From: Candidatus Woesearchaeota archaeon
GTDB taxonomy: Archaea; Nanobdellota; Nanobdellia; Woesearchaeales; ARS49
DNA length: 64,000 nucleotides
Reading direction: 5' to 3'
Assembly (NCBI GenBank): GCA_019322895.1
Contig: JAHWHZ010000001.1
Span: forward strand, 310,001-374,000
Part shown: in pieces, positions 16,495 through 26,071 of the stretch
How the letters are laid out: each line of letters begins with the position of its first letter
Numbering within the stretch: position 1 is the stretch's first letter
Made by a program: the position numbers and the translations under genes
The notes under the pieces: generated by a model
What the model was told of the DNA's origin: nothing
Database searches by the model: none
The model's input: only the letters and a program-made list of their open reading frames with translations

Positions 16495-17249
16495 ATTTTT
16501 TTGGCGATAAAACAGTGATTGATTGAAGAAAAGTTTGAAAAATATTTCTTATCCAGTTTATTTATTAAATTGAATAATTTATAGATGCTATTATTCTCAA
16601 GCCCCGGTTTAATCCTAAAGGTCGCTTTGTTTTTCAGGCCAACAACTTTCAGCAAAGGAATAAGTATGTAATTGGCAATATATGTTGTATAATTTATCGA
16701 TAATGCCAGCAAAAAATGTGACCTTGGTTCATACTTTGTTATCTTAAATCCCGCATCCACAAGCAGTTTCTTGATTTCTTCTTCAGTGTACAACCTGTGA
16801 TGCCCCCATGCCCACATTCCGATTGGAATATGCAGATTAAATAATCCAAGAAATCTATTTATCGGATCATAAAAAAAAGGATATTTTTTATTTGGCACAG
16901 AAAAAATAAGTTTTCCATTATTTTTAAGAACCCTGCATATTTCTGCTATTGCTTTTTTATCTTTTTTAACATGCTCAAGGACATCGATGCAAACTATAGT
17001 ATCAAATGCAGATGAATTGAATGGTAATTTCTGCACATCTGCGCAGGTAACAGAGTATTTTTTCAAATTAACTAACATAGAAGGATCTATATCTATGCCT
17101 TTAAAAGCGAGATTTCTTTTTTTGTAAAGACTGAAATAATGTCCTTCTCCGCATCCAACATCAAGGAGATGTCCAGCATTTACAGAGAGATTTTCATCTA
17201 CAAAATCCATTTTATTCTTGTAAATCGGGCTTAGTCTCTTATCCATCAT
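16491..17249 (-). CDS. class I SAM-dependent methyltransferase
   Basis: 252 residues. Motif I L-L-D-V-G-C-G-E-G-H-Y (about 28-38), G-I-D-I-D-P near 52, C-I-D-V-L-E-H-V near 88 and a Methyltransf_11-type core are clear. The C-terminal third (about 150-252) is more hydrophobic, with the M-W-A-W-G-H-H-R-L-Y phrase common to ubiquinone-methylase-like enzymes that act on lipid-linked or saccharide substrates. It sits between a GT39 gene and a flippase-like gene on the same strand, so a sugar or polyprenyl-glycan substrate is likely. Two Met codons open the frame; I took the first. Confidence 0.82.
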   Translation of the reverse strand: MMDKRLSPIYKNKMDFVDENLSVNAGHLLDVGCGEGHYFSLYKKRNLAFKGIDIDPSMLVNLKKYSVTCADVQKLPFNSSAFDTIVCIDVLEHVKKDKKAIAEICRVLKNNGKLIFSVPNKKYPFFYDPINRFLGLFNLHIPIGMWAWGHHRLYTEEEIKKLLVDAGFKITKYEPRSHFLLALSINYTTYIANYILIPLLKVVGLKNKATFRIKPGLENNSIYKLFNLINKLDKKYFSNFSSINHCFIAKKI

Positions 17250-17251
17250 TT

Positions 17252-18910
17252 TTATTCAACATCAATATAGTACAGAGTATAATCACCAGAAGTATACTCA
17301 TATTTTTTTTCCTTTACAGTATTTTTTTGTAGCAATGCATCTAATTCTGACATGTCAAAACTGCCGCCTTTTTTCAACAAAAAGTAAACTGGTTTTATGC
17401 CTTGTTTTGTTTTTTGAAATGCAAATTGCTTGAGTGAGTAATTATTACTGAAATAATCCCATGCTTCTTTTTCATTAAATATTTCCATCACCCACTGATA
17501 CACATAAAGCCATTGTACATTGTATTCCTCTTCAGCTTTTTTTATTAGCGAGAGATTATAAGTCAAATGATTGGCCTTTCTATCTGCATGCCACAAAATT
17601 CCAGGTATCTGATGTCTTCCGCGGAATATCCTCTCTTCAGACGCCGAATGTCTTTGAATATATTCTCCAGCGATATCATGTCCTGGAAACTGAGTATTAA
17701 ATTGCCGTTCCCATGCAGTCTTAGAAGGCAAGAATATTATTATGAACAAAATTATTAATAAAACAAACTTGACATATTTTCTATATTTTGATTTTGCAAA
17801 TCTGCTTAAAGTATTTGAAATAACTAAAAAAGAGTAGCCCATCAAGATAATAAATAATGGTGCTATAGGATATTGGTGATAACTATGTCCTTTTAGATAG
17901 CTTTGTGTGATAAAAATCCAGATTGGCGAGCCTAAAATGAATGCAATCGTGAATTTTTTCCCAAAACTTTTGTTTTTAATAAGAAATATTAATATTATTC
18001 CCAAAAGTATAAACCAAAATCCTATTATTGTGAAATTATCTGCTATGAATGCTTTAGTTATGCTATAAAAAGATTTGCTGAATATTACAAATTTAAAAGA
18101 TTTGGCAAACATTGCTGTCCCTAACTGTTCTGCTTTTATTTTTGTGTAGAGAAGCCAGAGCGGAAATAACAGTAGAATAAATCCAGACAAGTAATACTTC
18201 CAGTTATTCCATGGCTTGATTTCTTTTAGAAATTTCTTGTAAGGAAATGTGAATAGTATAGGAAAAATTATTATAAAAAAATCATATTTGTTCAATAAAG
18301 CAAGCACAAGGAATAATGAGAAATATATGAACTGGTTGGTCTTGAAGTTTTCTCGCCAGGATACATAAAAATAAGCAGCAAGAACCATGCAAGGCAAAGC
18401 AAAATTGATTACTTGCACTTGCCTCCCAAAAAAAACCAGCAAGGGATTGATTGCAGTCAATAGTGCGCAAATCAAGGCAAGATCCTTTCTCTTAAATAAT
18501 TTGTTAACCAGCAAAAACATGAAAAGAATTACAGATGTGCTAGCAAGTATGGCAATTAATCTGGCAATCAATAATGAAGGTCCAAAAATTCTGAAAAAAA
18601 CAGAAGTAATCAATGGAAGCATGGGCAAAGCATCTGTATGCGCGCCATCTATTTGTACTCCATAACCAGGGTAGTCCCATTCAGGAATAAAAACTCCATG
18701 TTTAAAAAAACCATTTCTTGCAAAATTTCTAGCTTCTGTTAGATAATGTGCTTCTTTCCAATTATGATAACCCACAACAGGATAATCAACATGATACATT
18801 CTTAGATAAAATCCTAATAACAGTATTAATATCAAAAATAGCCAAACCCAATTTTTCTTTAAAAAAGATATTTTAATGGTTATATCTTCCTGTTTTTCCA
18901 AATGCCGCAC
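17252..18910 (-). CDS. glycosyltransferase family 39 / ArnT-like membrane protein
   Basis: 552 residues. After a first membrane helix (about 14-35) comes an external loop with H-N-W-K-E-A-H-Y near 60, where GT39/PMT enzymes hold their acidic catalytic residue, then about ten more hydrophobic helices and a C-terminal soluble domain (about 400-552). Such enzymes use a polyprenyl-phosphate sugar on the outer face, so the donors made by the GT2 enzymes nearby are plausible partners. Start uncertain: GTG 18910 overlaps a GGGGTG that looks like a ribosome site, and TTG 18901 lies at ideal spacing from it. On the minus strand it heads the operon with the methyltransferase and the flippase-like protein. 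Confidence 0.8.
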   Translation of the reverse strand: MRHLEKQEDITIKISFLKKNWVWLFLILILLLGFYLRMYHVDYPVVGYHNWKEAHYLTEARNFARNGFFKHGVFIPEWDYPGYGVQIDGAHTDALPMLPLITSVFFRIFGPSLLIARLIAILASTSVILFMFLLVNKLFKRKDLALICALLTAINPLLVFFGRQVQVINFALPCMVLAAYFYVSWRENFKTNQFIYFSLFLVLALLNKYDFFIIIFPILFTFPYKKFLKEIKPWNNWKYYLSGFILLLFPLWLLYTKIKAEQLGTAMFAKSFKFVIFSKSFYSITKAFIADNFTIIGFWFILLGIILIFLIKNKSFGKKFTIAFILGSPIWIFITQSYLKGHSYHQYPIAPLFIILMGYSFLVISNTLSRFAKSKYRKYVKFVLLIILFIIIFLPSKTAWERQFNTQFPGHDIAGEYIQRHSASEERIFRGRHQIPGILWHADRKANHLTYNLSLIKKAEEEYNVQWLYVYQWVMEIFNEKEAWDYFSNNYSLKQFAFQKTKQGIKPVYFLLKKGGSFDMSELDALLQKNTVKEKKYEYTSGDYTLYYIDVE

Positions 18911-18968
18911 CCCACTTTCTTACTATTTAAATACGATATTTAAAGCTTTTGGTGCAACTCTCAAAAAG

Positions 18969-18978
18969 CTTTATAAAG
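18969..18978 (+). promoter_or_regulatory. TATA box for the GT4/asnB operon
   Basis: CTTTATAAAG at 18969-18978, a strong archaeal TATA match, lies 32-41 nt before ATG 19010, with AGGGGTT (18999-19005) as ribosome site in the short leader. The 99-bp gap also holds AT-rich sequence near 18932-18945 suited to drive the divergent GT39 gene. Confidence 0.5.
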
Positions 18979-19009
18979 CCTTGCAAACTGGCTTTTACAG
19001 GGGTTACTA

Positions 19010-20164
19010 ATGGCAAAAATATGTTTTGTGAATCCAACAATCCTGATGAAAAGGCCTATTGCTGAATTAATCAATAATGTAGATGGGCATGAAATTGGAT
19101 TGCTCTGTCCTACTGAAATGGGGAAAAAGCTGGACAATTCTTACCATTTCAGCAATTCTGTTAAAAGAGCAAAAATTCACACATATTCTACAATTAAGCT
19201 GCCGTTTGTGTCTTATGAATGGCCTATTCCTCTTCCTTTGTTTTATTTCAAGGCATTTAAGATATTCAAAGAGTATGATGTGGTCCACATGTGGGTTTAT
19301 TTCTATATGAGCAGCTTCTGGATTACTTTTGCAAAGTTATTCTTTCCAAAAACAAAGCTTATCTTGACAATTGATACATTTCCCGGAGAATCTTTTGGTT
19401 CTGGAAAAGTTTTTGATTCTTTATTTAAGATATATCACGCAATATTTGGATGGTTTGTCTTTGGTGTTCCCAATACTATCACGCTTTATGGAAAATCCTT
19501 GATTCCTTATGCAAAAAAGCTGGGAATCCGGCTGAAAAAGACAACAGTTGCACCCACAGGCATTAATATTAGCAAGTTTGACGGCCCATATAAGGATATT
19601 AGAAAAGAATTCAACATCAAAAAAGATGAAATTGTTCTGTTATTTATTGGTTTGTTGCTCCCGCGAAAAGGAATTGACATAATAATCAAGACAATTTCAA
19701 GATTAAGAAATAAAAGAGTCAGGATGATTCTGGTTGGTGCTGGGCCTGACAAGAAAAGATATGAAAATATGGCCAAGAGGTATCAGCTGCAGGATAAAAT
19801 AATATTCACTGGATTCAGAAAAGATGTGAAGAACTTCTACAGGTCATCAGATATCTTCTTTTTTCCATCAAGAGGAGAAGGCCTTGCAGGCGTGATAATG
19901 GAGGCAATGACCTGCGGCCTGCCTGTTGTAACATCGAATATCCCTTGTACGCCAGATTTAGTTAGACATCAAGAAAATGGTTTTTTATGTAATTCCGAGT
20001 CTGCTAAAGATTATGCTTTCTTATTGAATAATCTAATTGAAAATAATAAAATAAGAACTAGATTTGGCGCACAGTCAAAAAGATCGATAAAATTATTCAA
20101 TTGGGAAAAAAGCATCAAAAGTTTTGAGAGGTTATACGGCAATGTGCGGCATAAACGGATTTAA
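19010..20164 (+). CDS. glycosyltransferase family 4 (group 1)
   Basis: 384 residues with the two-Rossmann GT-B layout. The C-terminal donor site is clear: L-F-I-G-L-L-L-P-R-K-G near 208, V-G-A-G-P-D near 240, F-T-G-F-R near 261 and the E-G-x7-E motif (G-E-G-L-A-G-V-I-M-E-A, about 290-301). There is no membrane helix; the enzyme would act at the cytosolic membrane face on a lipid-linked glycan. Donor sugar unknown. It starts a plus-strand operon and overlaps the next gene by 23 nt. Confidence 0.87.
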   Translation: MAKICFVNPTILMKRPIAELINNVDGHEIGLLCPTEMGKKLDNSYHFSNSVKRAKIHTYSTIKLPFVSYEWPIPLPLFYFKAFKIFKEYDVVHMWVYFYMSSFWITFAKLFFPKTKLILTIDTFPGESFGSGKVFDSLFKIYHAIFGWFVFGVPNTITLYGKSLIPYAKKLGIRLKKTTVAPTGINISKFDGPYKDIRKEFNIKKDEIVLLFIGLLLPRKGIDIIIKTISRLRNKRVRMILVGAGPDKKRYENMAKRYQLQDKIIFTGFRKDVKNFYRSSDIFFFPSRGEGLAGVIMEAMTCGLPVVTSNIPCTPDLVRHQENGFLCNSESAKDYAFLLNNLIENNKIRTRFGAQSKRSIKLFNWEKSIKSFERLYGNVRHKRI

Positions 20165-21914
20165 CTGGTCTAACAAAAAATTAATCAAGCAGATAAATAA
20201 TACTGTAAAGCATCGGGGACCAGATGACAGCGGCATTTTTACAGATTCTGCAATTTCTTTGGGCCACAGCAGGCTGTCTATAATAGATCTTTCTAAAAAA
20301 GGAAAACAGCCCATGAAAAGGCTTAATTACATCATAACATTCAATGGCGAGATCTATAATTATAAAGAAATAAAAAGAGAACTCAAGGAGTACAATTTCA
20401 AGTCAAATTCAGATACAGAGGTTATTCTTTATGCTTATGATAAATGGAAGGAAGAATGCCTGAAAAAGTTAAATGGAATGTTTGCATTCTGCATTTATGA
20501 CACAAAGAAAAAAGAATTATTTCTTGCAAGAGACCGATTCGGCATCAAGCCACTGTATTATTTCAACAAAAATAAAAGATTCGCGTTTTGCTCTGAAATA
20601 AAAGGATTGCTTAATCTTCTAGATAAAAAAGAAATTGATACTGACGGCCTTGCGCAGTTCTTTAATTTCAGGTTTACTCTTGGTGAAACAACTCTTGTAA
20701 AAGACATCAAGAAATTTCTGCCAGGTCATTATTTGCTTTTTGATTTAAAGAATAAAAAAATCAAGAAACATGCGCGATATTATGAACTGCAAAAACAGCA
20801 CATAAAAAATAAAAATTTTGCGTATTATAAGAAAAAAACAAGAGAGCTTTTGGATAAATCTGTCAAAAGAAGGATGGTCTCTGACGTTCCTGTCGCTTGC
20901 TTGTTGTCCGGAGGGATTGACAGCTCTATCATCACAGCTCTTGCAAAAAAATACAATCCTGACTTGAATACTTTCTCTATCGGATTTGATACTACAAACG
21001 AGCTTCCTTCTGCCCGATTAGCATCTAATGCAATTAGGACAAACCATCATGAATTCAAGATTGATAAGAACAATATTCTGAGATATTTGAATGACATGAT
21101 CTATCACATGGACGAGCCAATCGGTGATCCCGGTTTTCTCCCTATTTTTGTGCTTTCAAAAGAAGTAAAAAAGCATAACAAAGTAGTACTTAGCGGCGAT
21201 GGTGGTGACGAAGTTTTCTGCGGCTATGACAGGTATAAAATGTATCATTATGGAAAATATCTGAAAAACGCTGTATTTCATGACTTTGGAAATGATATCC
21301 TGAAGAGATTCAAGAAAATGAAAGGCAAGGACAGTTTTAATGCTTTTTTTGAGATAATCCGGCTGTTTGATAATACTGAATTAAAAAAGTTAGGCATAAG
21401 CCGGTTTAATGGGAAAAAATTTTGGCAAAACAAATATTCTGCGCAGGTATTGAATGCACAGGAATTTGATATCAACACATTGCTGCCTAATGATTTCTTC
21501 ATGAAAGCAGACAAGATGAGCTCTGCTTTTGGCCTGGAGCAGAGGGTTCCATTCCTAGATCATGAGCTGGTCGAATTTGCATTTTCAATTCCATTTAAAT
21601 ACAAATTAATGCTCTGGAATGAAAAATACATCCTGAAAGAGGCTTTCAGGGGGAAACTGCCAAGGAAAATAATTAACAGAAGAAAGCACGGCTTTGATGT
21701 TCCTATTGATTATTGGTTCAAGAATGTGCTTGCAGAAAAGCTTAAGAAATTATTAAAGACAAACAATCATAAGTTATATAAACAAGAACCTGTTCTACAC
21801 CTATTGACAAAAATTAAAAAAACTGGAAAAAATTATAAGCTAAATTTTATTTTGGCGCAGAAATTATGGAGTATTTTGATGTTTGAAATGTGGTATGAGA
21901 GGTTTATTAAATGA
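20142..21914 (+). CDS. asnB: asparagine synthase (glutamine-hydrolysing) type amidotransferase
   Basis: 590 residues, full length for AsnB. The start must be ATG 20142, because the glutaminase nucleophile is the Cys directly after Met (M-C-G-I-N-G-F); 20124 is too early. The N-terminal glutamine amidotransferase domain (1-190) has R-G-P-D-D-S-G and N-G-E-I-Y-N; the C-terminal synthetase domain has the pyrophosphatase loop S-G-G-I-D-S-S (about 256-262) and S-G-D-G-G-D-E-V-F near 345. The classical product is asparagine. Inside a glycan locus with UDP-sugar dehydrogenases, an alternative is amidation of a uronic acid, as done by related enzymes of O-antigen loci. It overlaps its upstream gene by 23 nt and the next by 4 nt. 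Confidence 0.88.
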   Translation: MCGINGFNWSNKKLIKQINNTVKHRGPDDSGIFTDSAISLGHSRLSIIDLSKKGKQPMKRLNYIITFNGEIYNYKEIKRELKEYNFKSNSDTEVILYAYDKWKEECLKKLNGMFAFCIYDTKKKELFLARDRFGIKPLYYFNKNKRFAFCSEIKGLLNLLDKKEIDTDGLAQFFNFRFTLGETTLVKDIKKFLPGHYLLFDLKNKKIKKHARYYELQKQHIKNKNFAYYKKKTRELLDKSVKRRMVSDVPVACLLSGGIDSSIITALAKKYNPDLNTFSIGFDTTNELPSARLASNAIRTNHHEFKIDKNNILRYLNDMIYHMDEPIGDPGFLPIFVLSKEVKKHNKVVLSGDGGDEVFCGYDRYKMYHYGKYLKNAVFHDFGNDILKRFKKMKGKDSFNAFFEIIRLFDNTELKKLGISRFNGKKFWQNKYSAQVLNAQEFDINTLLPNDFFMKADKMSSAFGLEQRVPFLDHELVEFAFSIPFKYKLMLWNEKYILKEAFRGKLPRKIINRRKHGFDVPIDYWFKNVLAEKLKKLLKTNNHKLYKQEPVLHLLTKIKKTGKNYKLNFILAQKLWSILMFEMWYERFIK

Positions 21915-23038
21915 AGAAAATAAACATCCTCTTATTGTTAACAGGATCGTCTGTAGGCGGCGCAGAAAGGATAGTTCTAAATCACATAAGACATTATGAT
22001 AAGAACAGGTTTAATCTCCATGTCGCAGTGTTAAGACAAGGAAATCTTGAAGAAGAATTTAAGAAAACCGCTAAACAAAATAATGTTGTGTATGCTTGTC
22101 TTAGGTTAAAATCAAGAATATCTTTTGCAGGTTTGTTGAAATTAAAGCGAATTATTAAGAAAAATAACATAAAACTGGTCCATTCGCATTTAATTGAAGC
22201 AGACATGTATGCATTTCTGTTAAAATTTTTGTGCCCCGCGGTCCGATTTGTTTCAACCAGGCATGCAAAGGATGATTTCAGAGAAAAAATTTGGTGGGGT
22301 TTCTTTAATTATATGCTTTCAGCGGTAGATGATAAAATTGTTTGTGTTGCGCACAGCACTAAAAGATTCATTCATAACTTTGAATACATACCAAACAGAA
22401 AATTAATCACAATATATGCCGGCGTGGATATTGCAAAATTTGTATCCAAAAAAAATCCCTTGTTTAGAAAAAAAATAGGAGCCAACAAAAACGAATTTCT
22501 TATAGGGATTGTCGGCAGGCTAAGTAAAGAAAAGGGTCACAGGCATTTATTTCGGGCTTTAAAGATTCTAAAAGATGAAAGAATTACCAAGTTTAAATTA
22601 GCAGTAATAGGCGATGGCCCACTGGCAAAACAGCTAAAAGCCATGCGGGATATGAAAGGATTGCAAAAAGAAATAATTTTTTGGGGTTTTAGAAAAGATA
22701 TTAATAAAATTTACAGCAATTTTGATTTGCTTTGCGTACCTTCGGATTTCGAAGGGTTTGGGCTTGTCATTATTGAAGCAATGGCATGTAATACCCCTTC
22801 TTTAGCAAGCGATATAGATGCCATCAAAGAGATAATTACTGACAAAAAAACCGGCTTCCTGTTCAAGAGCGGGAGTTCAGATGATTTAGCAGACAAATTG
22901 AGAAACATTTTAAGAAAAAAAATAGAAATAAAATCATTCAGTAAAAATGCGAAAAACTTAATCAGAAAGAAATTCAATTTTACAATAAATTTAAAAAAGT
23001 TGGAAACTGTGTATCTACAAATATTATGGAAAAAATAA
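21911..23038 (+). CDS. glycosyltransferase family 4 (group 1)
   Basis: 375 residues, GT-B fold. N-terminal acceptor side begins with L-L-T-G-S-S-V-G-G-A-E-R, typical of GT4 enzymes working on membrane-linked acceptors; the donor side shows G-I-V-G-R-L-S-K-E-K-G near 198-208, I-G-D-G-P-L near 237 and E-G-F-G-L-V-I-I-E-A near 282-291. Translationally coupled to asnB by ATGA. It overlaps the following phosphodiesterase-like gene by 13 nt, so all three are likely one transcript. Donor and linkage unknown. Confidence 0.87.
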   Translation: MKKINILLLLTGSSVGGAERIVLNHIRHYDKNRFNLHVAVLRQGNLEEEFKKTAKQNNVVYACLRLKSRISFAGLLKLKRIIKKNNIKLVHSHLIEADMYAFLLKFLCPAVRFVSTRHAKDDFREKIWWGFFNYMLSAVDDKIVCVAHSTKRFIHNFEYIPNRKLITIYAGVDIAKFVSKKNPLFRKKIGANKNEFLIGIVGRLSKEKGHRHLFRALKILKDERITKFKLAVIGDGPLAKQLKAMRDMKGLQKEIIFWGFRKDINKIYSNFDLLCVPSDFEGFGLVIIEAMACNTPSLASDIDAIKEIITDKKTGFLFKSGSSDDLADKLRNILRKKIEIKSFSKNAKNLIRKKFNFTINLKKLETVYLQILWKK

Positions 23039-24426
23039 TTTTAATTGGAATTGATGCAGCAGATGCAGATTTTATTAGGAAAAATTTAAGTCAGCTACCC
23101 TATTTTCAGAAGATTCTGGAAAACGGCTTTTGCCATGAAAATAAAGTAATGCCGCCAATCACAATACCTAATTGGCCGAGCATTTTCTCAGGCTGTAATT
23201 TTGAGAAAATTGGCTTTCTGAATTTCAGAAGATATAAAAATGGCAAGTTGGAGCTGTTTAATTCAAGTTACTGGAAAAACAAATCTATCTTCAATAGATT
23301 GTCCAAAGCAGGGAAAAAGTCTCTTGGCATCAACATTCCAGGATTATATCCTGTCTGGGATGATTCTTTTGCTGATTTAGTTGCAGGAATGATTAGTCCG
23401 GAACTTAATCAAAATAAAAAAATTTTCAATAAAAAAAGATATATTGTTGAAGGTAGGACAAAGGCTGACTGTAAAAAAGCATTTAATATAAAGACAGCAA
23501 CATTTTTAGATATTTGTGATAATTATGATTTTGCAAGCATAGTAATAAGATACATTGATTCGTTAAATCACCAGCCGTGTTCTGACTATTATGCGCATTT
23601 CATCGAGGTCTATAAAGAAATAGACAGTTTTTTAGAGAGATTATTGCAAAAAAACATAAATGTTTTCCTAGTGTCAGACCACGGAACTACAATTTACCGC
23701 AAAGAATTGTATATTAATGAATTATTAAAGAAGCACGGTTTATTAATCGAAAAAAGAAAATCAGTCGGTCAGAAGATTAAACAAAAACTGCGCCGTTCTA
23801 TCAGAAAGATATGCGCCGATTCCAAGCTAATTGAAATACCTGCTATTTTGGTGTATAAAACAATACAAAAACTGACTATAAAAAAACAAAAAGATATTGA
23901 AACAGAAAATAAATTAGGCATAATTCCGGAGTTTATTGATTTGAAAAATTCAAAAGCATTTGCAATAAAATCTCTCGGGAATACATGCTTTATACACGTA
24001 TTAAAAGAAAAATACAAAAAACAAGTGAAAGAAATATTGGCAAAATGCAAACATATAAAAGAAGCTAGGGAATTTCCTGAGGGGAAAAATCCTGCTTTTT
24101 TTATCCGCGCAGACAAGCAATTTATTGTTAATGATATGTTACAAGGAAGATCTGTAATCGAACCAATCCCTGGATTTCTTGAGCACAGCGACAGATTTAT
24201 GTTTTGCGGCTACGGAAAAGATATTAAAAAAGGTATCCTTCACAAAAACATAAAAATAGAAGACATTACTCCGACGATATTGCATATGCTTGGACTTAAG
24301 ATTCCAAAAGATTGCGATGGAATTGTTTTGCGCAGCATCTTCAAAGAAAAAAGCGCAGCATACACAAGGAAAGTAAGATATGAAAAAAAGGATACAAAAA
24401 ACGTTATTGAAAATATAAACATATAA
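23026..24426 (+). CDS. alkaline-phosphatase-superfamily phosphodiesterase
   Basis: 466 residues. Metal ligand in G-I-D-A-A-D (D10), nucleophile Thr46 in P-P-I-T-I-P-N-W-P-S and a second metal site V-S-D-H-G near 215 match the type I phosphodiesterase/nucleotide pyrophosphatase family. There is no signal peptide, so the enzyme is cytosolic or held at the inner face. These enzymes cleave or transfer phosphate or phosphodiester groups; in a glycan locus they may process nucleotide-sugar or glycan phosphates. It overlaps the upstream glycosyltransferase by 13 nt. Three further relatives of the same subgroup lie within 13 kb. Confidence 0.82.
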   Translation: MEKIILIGIDAADADFIRKNLSQLPYFQKILENGFCHENKVMPPITIPNWPSIFSGCNFEKIGFLNFRRYKNGKLELFNSSYWKNKSIFNRLSKAGKKSLGINIPGLYPVWDDSFADLVAGMISPELNQNKKIFNKKRYIVEGRTKADCKKAFNIKTATFLDICDNYDFASIVIRYIDSLNHQPCSDYYAHFIEVYKEIDSFLERLLQKNINVFLVSDHGTTIYRKELYINELLKKHGLLIEKRKSVGQKIKQKLRRSIRKICADSKLIEIPAILVYKTIQKLTIKKQKDIETENKLGIIPEFIDLKNSKAFAIKSLGNTCFIHVLKEKYKKQVKEILAKCKHIKEAREFPEGKNPAFFIRADKQFIVNDMLQGRSVIEPIPGFLEHSDRFMFCGYGKDIKKGILHKNIKIEDITPTILHMLGLKIPKDCDGIVLRSIFKEKSAAYTRKVRYEKKDTKNVIENINI

Positions 24427-24442
24427 ATTGCGCAAGTTTATT

Positions 24443-25978
24443 TCATACCTTTAAATCATTAATTGAAAAGTTAAGTTTTATTTTCTCCAGCGAATTTTTA
24501 TTCTTAGAAGGCATACTCTGAAAAATATCTAAGCTTTTTCCATCAAACTGCTGTCCTGCGCTTTTTATGCCATACCAATCAAGTATTGTTGGAGCAAAAT
24601 CCCATATTGCAACATCTTTTTGCATTTTTTTTACATTTGTTCCATACGCCAAAAATATTCCATAATCTGCATGCTCATTGACAGTGATATTTGTATTGAA
24701 AATATGGGGTGAATTGTGGTAAATAACATCTAACTTGTCTGCGTCTATATAAATGTCCGGCGCAATATTTATTGGATTTTTTCCATAGATCTGCTCTTTT
24801 GTTAAAACTGCCTTAAATGCTCTTTTGTTATCTGGACCTTTTAAGTCTTTCAATTCCTTCAAGAGTTTCTTCCGCAAGGAAAAATATTCTTCATTATTTA
24901 ATACTCCTTCTGCATAATATCCCGCCTTATTTAAATAAATGCCTCTCTTGCGGAGGCAATATGCTTGTGATTTAGGAGAGATATTATTTGATGCCTGATA
25001 TGTTATTCCAAAAAAAGTCTTTGCCATGCCGTATATCGCGGAAAGAATTTTATTGAATATCTTATTATCAAAATAACCTACCATATCTATGATCTTGTTG
25101 GAGAATATTTTTTTATTATTTCCTACGGCATAGGCATACGATAAATATCCTTGTTTTTTTAGCCAGGTATTTGCGAAAAATAGCCCTTCATACTGTTTAA
25201 AACCATGATCAGATAATACAAACAAAATAGCGCACTCCAATTTATTCATAAACCAGCCGACATACGAGTCAATATCGCGAAAAAATTCAAATGCCTGTTC
25301 CTGTAATTTTTTTTCTTTACCCCGCAAATCTTTTTTAATAAGAATATGATATAACTCATGCATCAATGTATCTGTTGAGAAAAAGTGTATAAAGAAAAAA
25401 TCCCAGGATTCTTTTGTGAACAATGTTTTTCCAACTTCAAATCTGGTTCGCTCAACAGCACGCAGTTCTTCTATAAAAGCAGAATACTTCTTCAGATTTG
25501 CAAACTTTGTGTCAGCTTTTATTTTGTACTTTTTGAAGATGGGATATTTTTCTAATAATTCTTGTGGAAAAATTATATTTGAGCCTCTACTTAAAATGCT
25601 TGTGACAATTGTCTTCTTTATGCGCGGAGGATATGACAGAGGAAGATTTATCAGGATGCATTTATAATTAGAATCAGTTAGAGATTCGTAAAAAGTTTTT
25701 CCATTAATATTTTTTGTACTAACAAATGAACCGTCACCGAATTTTTCTTTTGGAAGTATGAATTCGTAAATACCTGTATTTTCTGGCTTTTTGCCTGTCG
25801 CAAATGAAGCCCATGCAGAAGGAGTCACCGGCGGTTTTGTAGACAGCATTTTACCATGACAACCTGTGCTTTTCATATAGCCGATATTTTTGAAAATGCC
25901 CAGCTCTATTAGTTTGTTTGTTAATTCCCAGGACATCCCATCCAAACCGATAAAAACTAATTTTTGGCGTGATTTCAT
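24443..25978 (-). CDS. alkaline-phosphatase-superfamily phosphodiesterase
   Basis: 511 residues. G-L-D-G-M-S-W near 11-17 (D13), nucleophile Thr52 in P-P-V-T-P-S-A-W, and L-S-D-H-G near 255 define the metal and nucleophile sites of the type I phosphodiesterase family. An insert between these motifs (about 110-240) differs from its neighbours. It lacks a signal peptide. It converges with the previous gene and has its own promoter: on the minus strand a TATA-like GATTTATAAAGC (26000-26011) is about 25 nt before ATG 25978, so the message is probably leaderless. Substrate unknown. Confidence 0.82.
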   Translation of the reverse strand: MKSRQKLVFIGLDGMSWELTNKLIELGIFKNIGYMKSTGCHGKMLSTKPPVTPSAWASFATGKKPENTGIYEFILPKEKFGDGSFVSTKNINGKTFYESLTDSNYKCILINLPLSYPPRIKKTIVTSILSRGSNIIFPQELLEKYPIFKKYKIKADTKFANLKKYSAFIEELRAVERTRFEVGKTLFTKESWDFFFIHFFSTDTLMHELYHILIKKDLRGKEKKLQEQAFEFFRDIDSYVGWFMNKLECAILFVLSDHGFKQYEGLFFANTWLKKQGYLSYAYAVGNNKKIFSNKIIDMVGYFDNKIFNKILSAIYGMAKTFFGITYQASNNISPKSQAYCLRKRGIYLNKAGYYAEGVLNNEEYFSLRKKLLKELKDLKGPDNKRAFKAVLTKEQIYGKNPINIAPDIYIDADKLDVIYHNSPHIFNTNITVNEHADYGIFLAYGTNVKKMQKDVAIWDFAPTILDWYGIKSAGQQFDGKSLDIFQSMPSKNKNSLEKIKLNFSINDLKV

Positions 25979-26031
25979 TGCTTCTTTCTAAAGGCGCATG
26001 CTTTATAAATCTAATGTATTTGCATTCATAA

Positions 26032-26043
26032 GGTTTAAAAACC
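26032..26043 (+). promoter_or_regulatory. TATA box for the deacetylase-like operon
   Basis: GGTTTAAAAACC at 26032-26043 lies about 35 nt before ATG 26072, with AGAGGTC as a ribosome site in the leader. The divergent gene at 25978 has its own TATA element at 26000-26011, so this 93-bp gap holds two promoters. Confidence 0.45.
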
Positions 26044-26071
26044 CCTCTTATCTAGCAAAACAGAGGTCAAA

